Source of the DNA: Brevibacterium moorei
GTDB lineage: Bacteria; Actinomycetota; Actinomycetes; Actinomycetales; Brevibacteriaceae
Direction of reading: 5' to 3'
DNA: 64,000 bases
Assembly (NCBI RefSeq): GCF_024580735.1
Contig: NZ_JANIJX010000010.1
Coordinates: 1 to 64,000, forward strand
Shown here piece after piece: positions 63,205-64,000 of the stretch. Positions within the stretch are counted from its first letter, which is position 1. Each line of letters begins with the position of its first letter. Position numbers and translations under genes: made by a program. The notes below the pieces were generated by a model, which did not search any database, was not told where the DNA came from, and saw only the letters and a list, made by a program, of their open reading frames with translations.

Positions 63205-64000
63205 ACGAAGCGGATCCTGCCCGGAGCCTCGGCAGCGGTGTCCCTGGTGCTCTACGGGGCGCTGTCCATCATCATGTGGCGGATCTATTATTCGCCGTCC
63301 TGGGACTTGGGGATCTTCACCCAGCTGCTGAACGACTATGCGCACCTGCAGGCGCCGATCGTCGACATCAAGGGCCCCGGCTACAACCTGTGGGGCGACC
63401 ACTTCCACCCGATCCTGTGGCTGCTGATGCCCGTGTTCAAGATCTGGCCCTCGGGCCTGACTCTGATGCTGTTGCAGGCGGTGCTGTTCGCGGCCTCGGC
63501 CTGGCCCGTGGCGTCCTATGCCGCGCAGAAGCTGCCGGCGGCCGGGGCCTGGGCCCTGTCCCTGGCCTACGTGGGGTCCTATGGGCTGCTGAACTCGGTG
63601 ACCTCGCAGTTCCATGAGATCGCCTTCGCCGTGCCGCTGTTGGCCTTCGGCCTGGTGTGGTGGCTACGTGGCCACCATCTGGCGGGCGCCATCGCAATCG
63701 CCCTGTTGGTCTTCGTCAAGGAGGACATGGGGCTGACCGTCGCAGCCTTCGGGATCGCCGTATGGTTACGCCAGCGGGCCACCAAGTACCAACTGGGACT
63801 GTTCGTCTGGGGCGTGCTGTGGTTCGCGGTGACGGTCCTGCTGATCTTGCCGGCATTCAACAACTCCGGTCAGTACGACTACACGGACAATGTCTCGGCC
63901 CTCGATGCCCTGGGTGCAGGCGCACAGACCAAACTCGCGACCCTGGGTGCATTGGTCCTGGCGGCGGGGGCGGTGGGGTTGCGCAGCCCACTCATCCTCA
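63034..64000 (+). CDS. DUF2079 membrane protein, N-terminal part
   Basis: Open from 63034 to the window end (322 codons, no stop reached). After the repetitive N-terminus (~56 residues), MTKRILPGASAAVSLVLYGA begins the first of about five membrane helices visible here. The DUF2079 signature WDLGIFTQLL...YNLWGDHFHPILWLL lies at about residues 87-129, and KEDMGLTV is typical. DUF2079 proteins are predicted glycosyltransferase-like integral membrane proteins of the GT-C class. ATG at 63034 has GAAGAAG upstream and overlaps proC; ATG at 63094, 63154 and 63202 are in-frame alternatives. Truncated by the window edge. Confidence 0.85.
   Translation, partial: MPEGKARAGTGAAAGGENVRMPEGKARAGTGAAAGGENVRMPEGKARAGTEAAAGGMTKRILPGASAAVSLVLYGALSIIMWRIYYSPSWDLGIFTQLLNDYAHLQAPIVDIKGPGYNLWGDHFHPILWLLMPVFKIWPSGLTLMLLQAVLFAASAWPVASYAAQKLPAAGAWALSLAYVGSYGLLNSVTSQFHEIAFAVPLLAFGLVWWLRGHHLAGAIAIALLVFVKEDMGLTVAAFGIAVWLRQRATKYQLGLFVWGVLWFAVTVLLILPAFNNSGQYDYTDNVSALDALGAGAQTKLATLGALVLAAGAVGLRSPLIL

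Overview
The window is GC-rich chromosomal DNA from an actinobacterium. Lsr2, a ClpC-type Clp ATPase, DUF2342 and DUF3180 proteins, an Lsr2-proximal lysS and the order dacB-DUF2342-tilS-hpt-ftsH-folE-folP-folBK-DUF3180-PH-PH-DUF2520-lysS all point to Actinomycetota, probably Micrococcales. I cannot name a genus from sequence alone. No tRNA, rRNA, CRISPR array or intact transposase was seen.

Layout. 0-1.5 kb: a VOC-fold protein and inorganic pyrophosphatase, both leftward, with a large inverted-repeat element between them. 1.6-17.3 kb: a long rightward housekeeping run covering peptidoglycan carboxypeptidase, TilS, Hpt, FtsH, folate synthesis, PH-domain membrane proteins, LysS and Lsr2. 17.3-20.5 kb: a leftward two-component system whose response regulator is frameshifted, then three small membrane proteins. 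20.7-30.2 kb: ClpC, a TM2 protein, an M20 amidohydrolase with an MHS-type transporter, a short ArgA and a class II UvrA paralogue. 30.2-37.2 kb: a membrane protein with a winged-helix regulator, ilvD, mutY, a membrane-anchored secreted protein, radA and a methyltransferase. 37.2-40.9 kb: an IclR regulator with a GMC oxidoreductase, a gluconate-dehydrogenase-subunit-3-like protein and an ABM monooxygenase. 41-43.8 kb: an MntA/HepT pair and small accessory genes. 43.8-48.8 kb: a TPP-riboswitch-controlled ECF/Yko transporter with two YkoE copies, then nadC. 48.9-53.6 kb: the methylcitrate operon prpDBC and an enoyl-CoA hydratase-like gene. 53.6-59 kb: an accessory block with an RCC1 propeller plus a DUF5655 partner, a DUF222/HNH protein of foreign codon use, and an OmpA-domain protein paired with a lipoprotein. 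59-64 kb: dps, ppx, a TIM-barrel isomerase with a basic tail, proC and the start of a DUF2079 membrane protein, the last two joined by a 60-bp tandem repeat.

The most unusual signals are regulatory or structural rather than enzymatic. They are two intergenic elements made of four ~20-bp units in a two-direct, two-inverted order; twin 20-bp palindromes in the two-component locus; a 17-bp motif shared by the IclR gene and its likely target operon; a repeat array plus palindrome at the prp promoter; an SD-sequestering hairpin after the TPP riboswitch; and the three-copy 60-bp repeat that multiplies the start codon of the DUF2079 gene.
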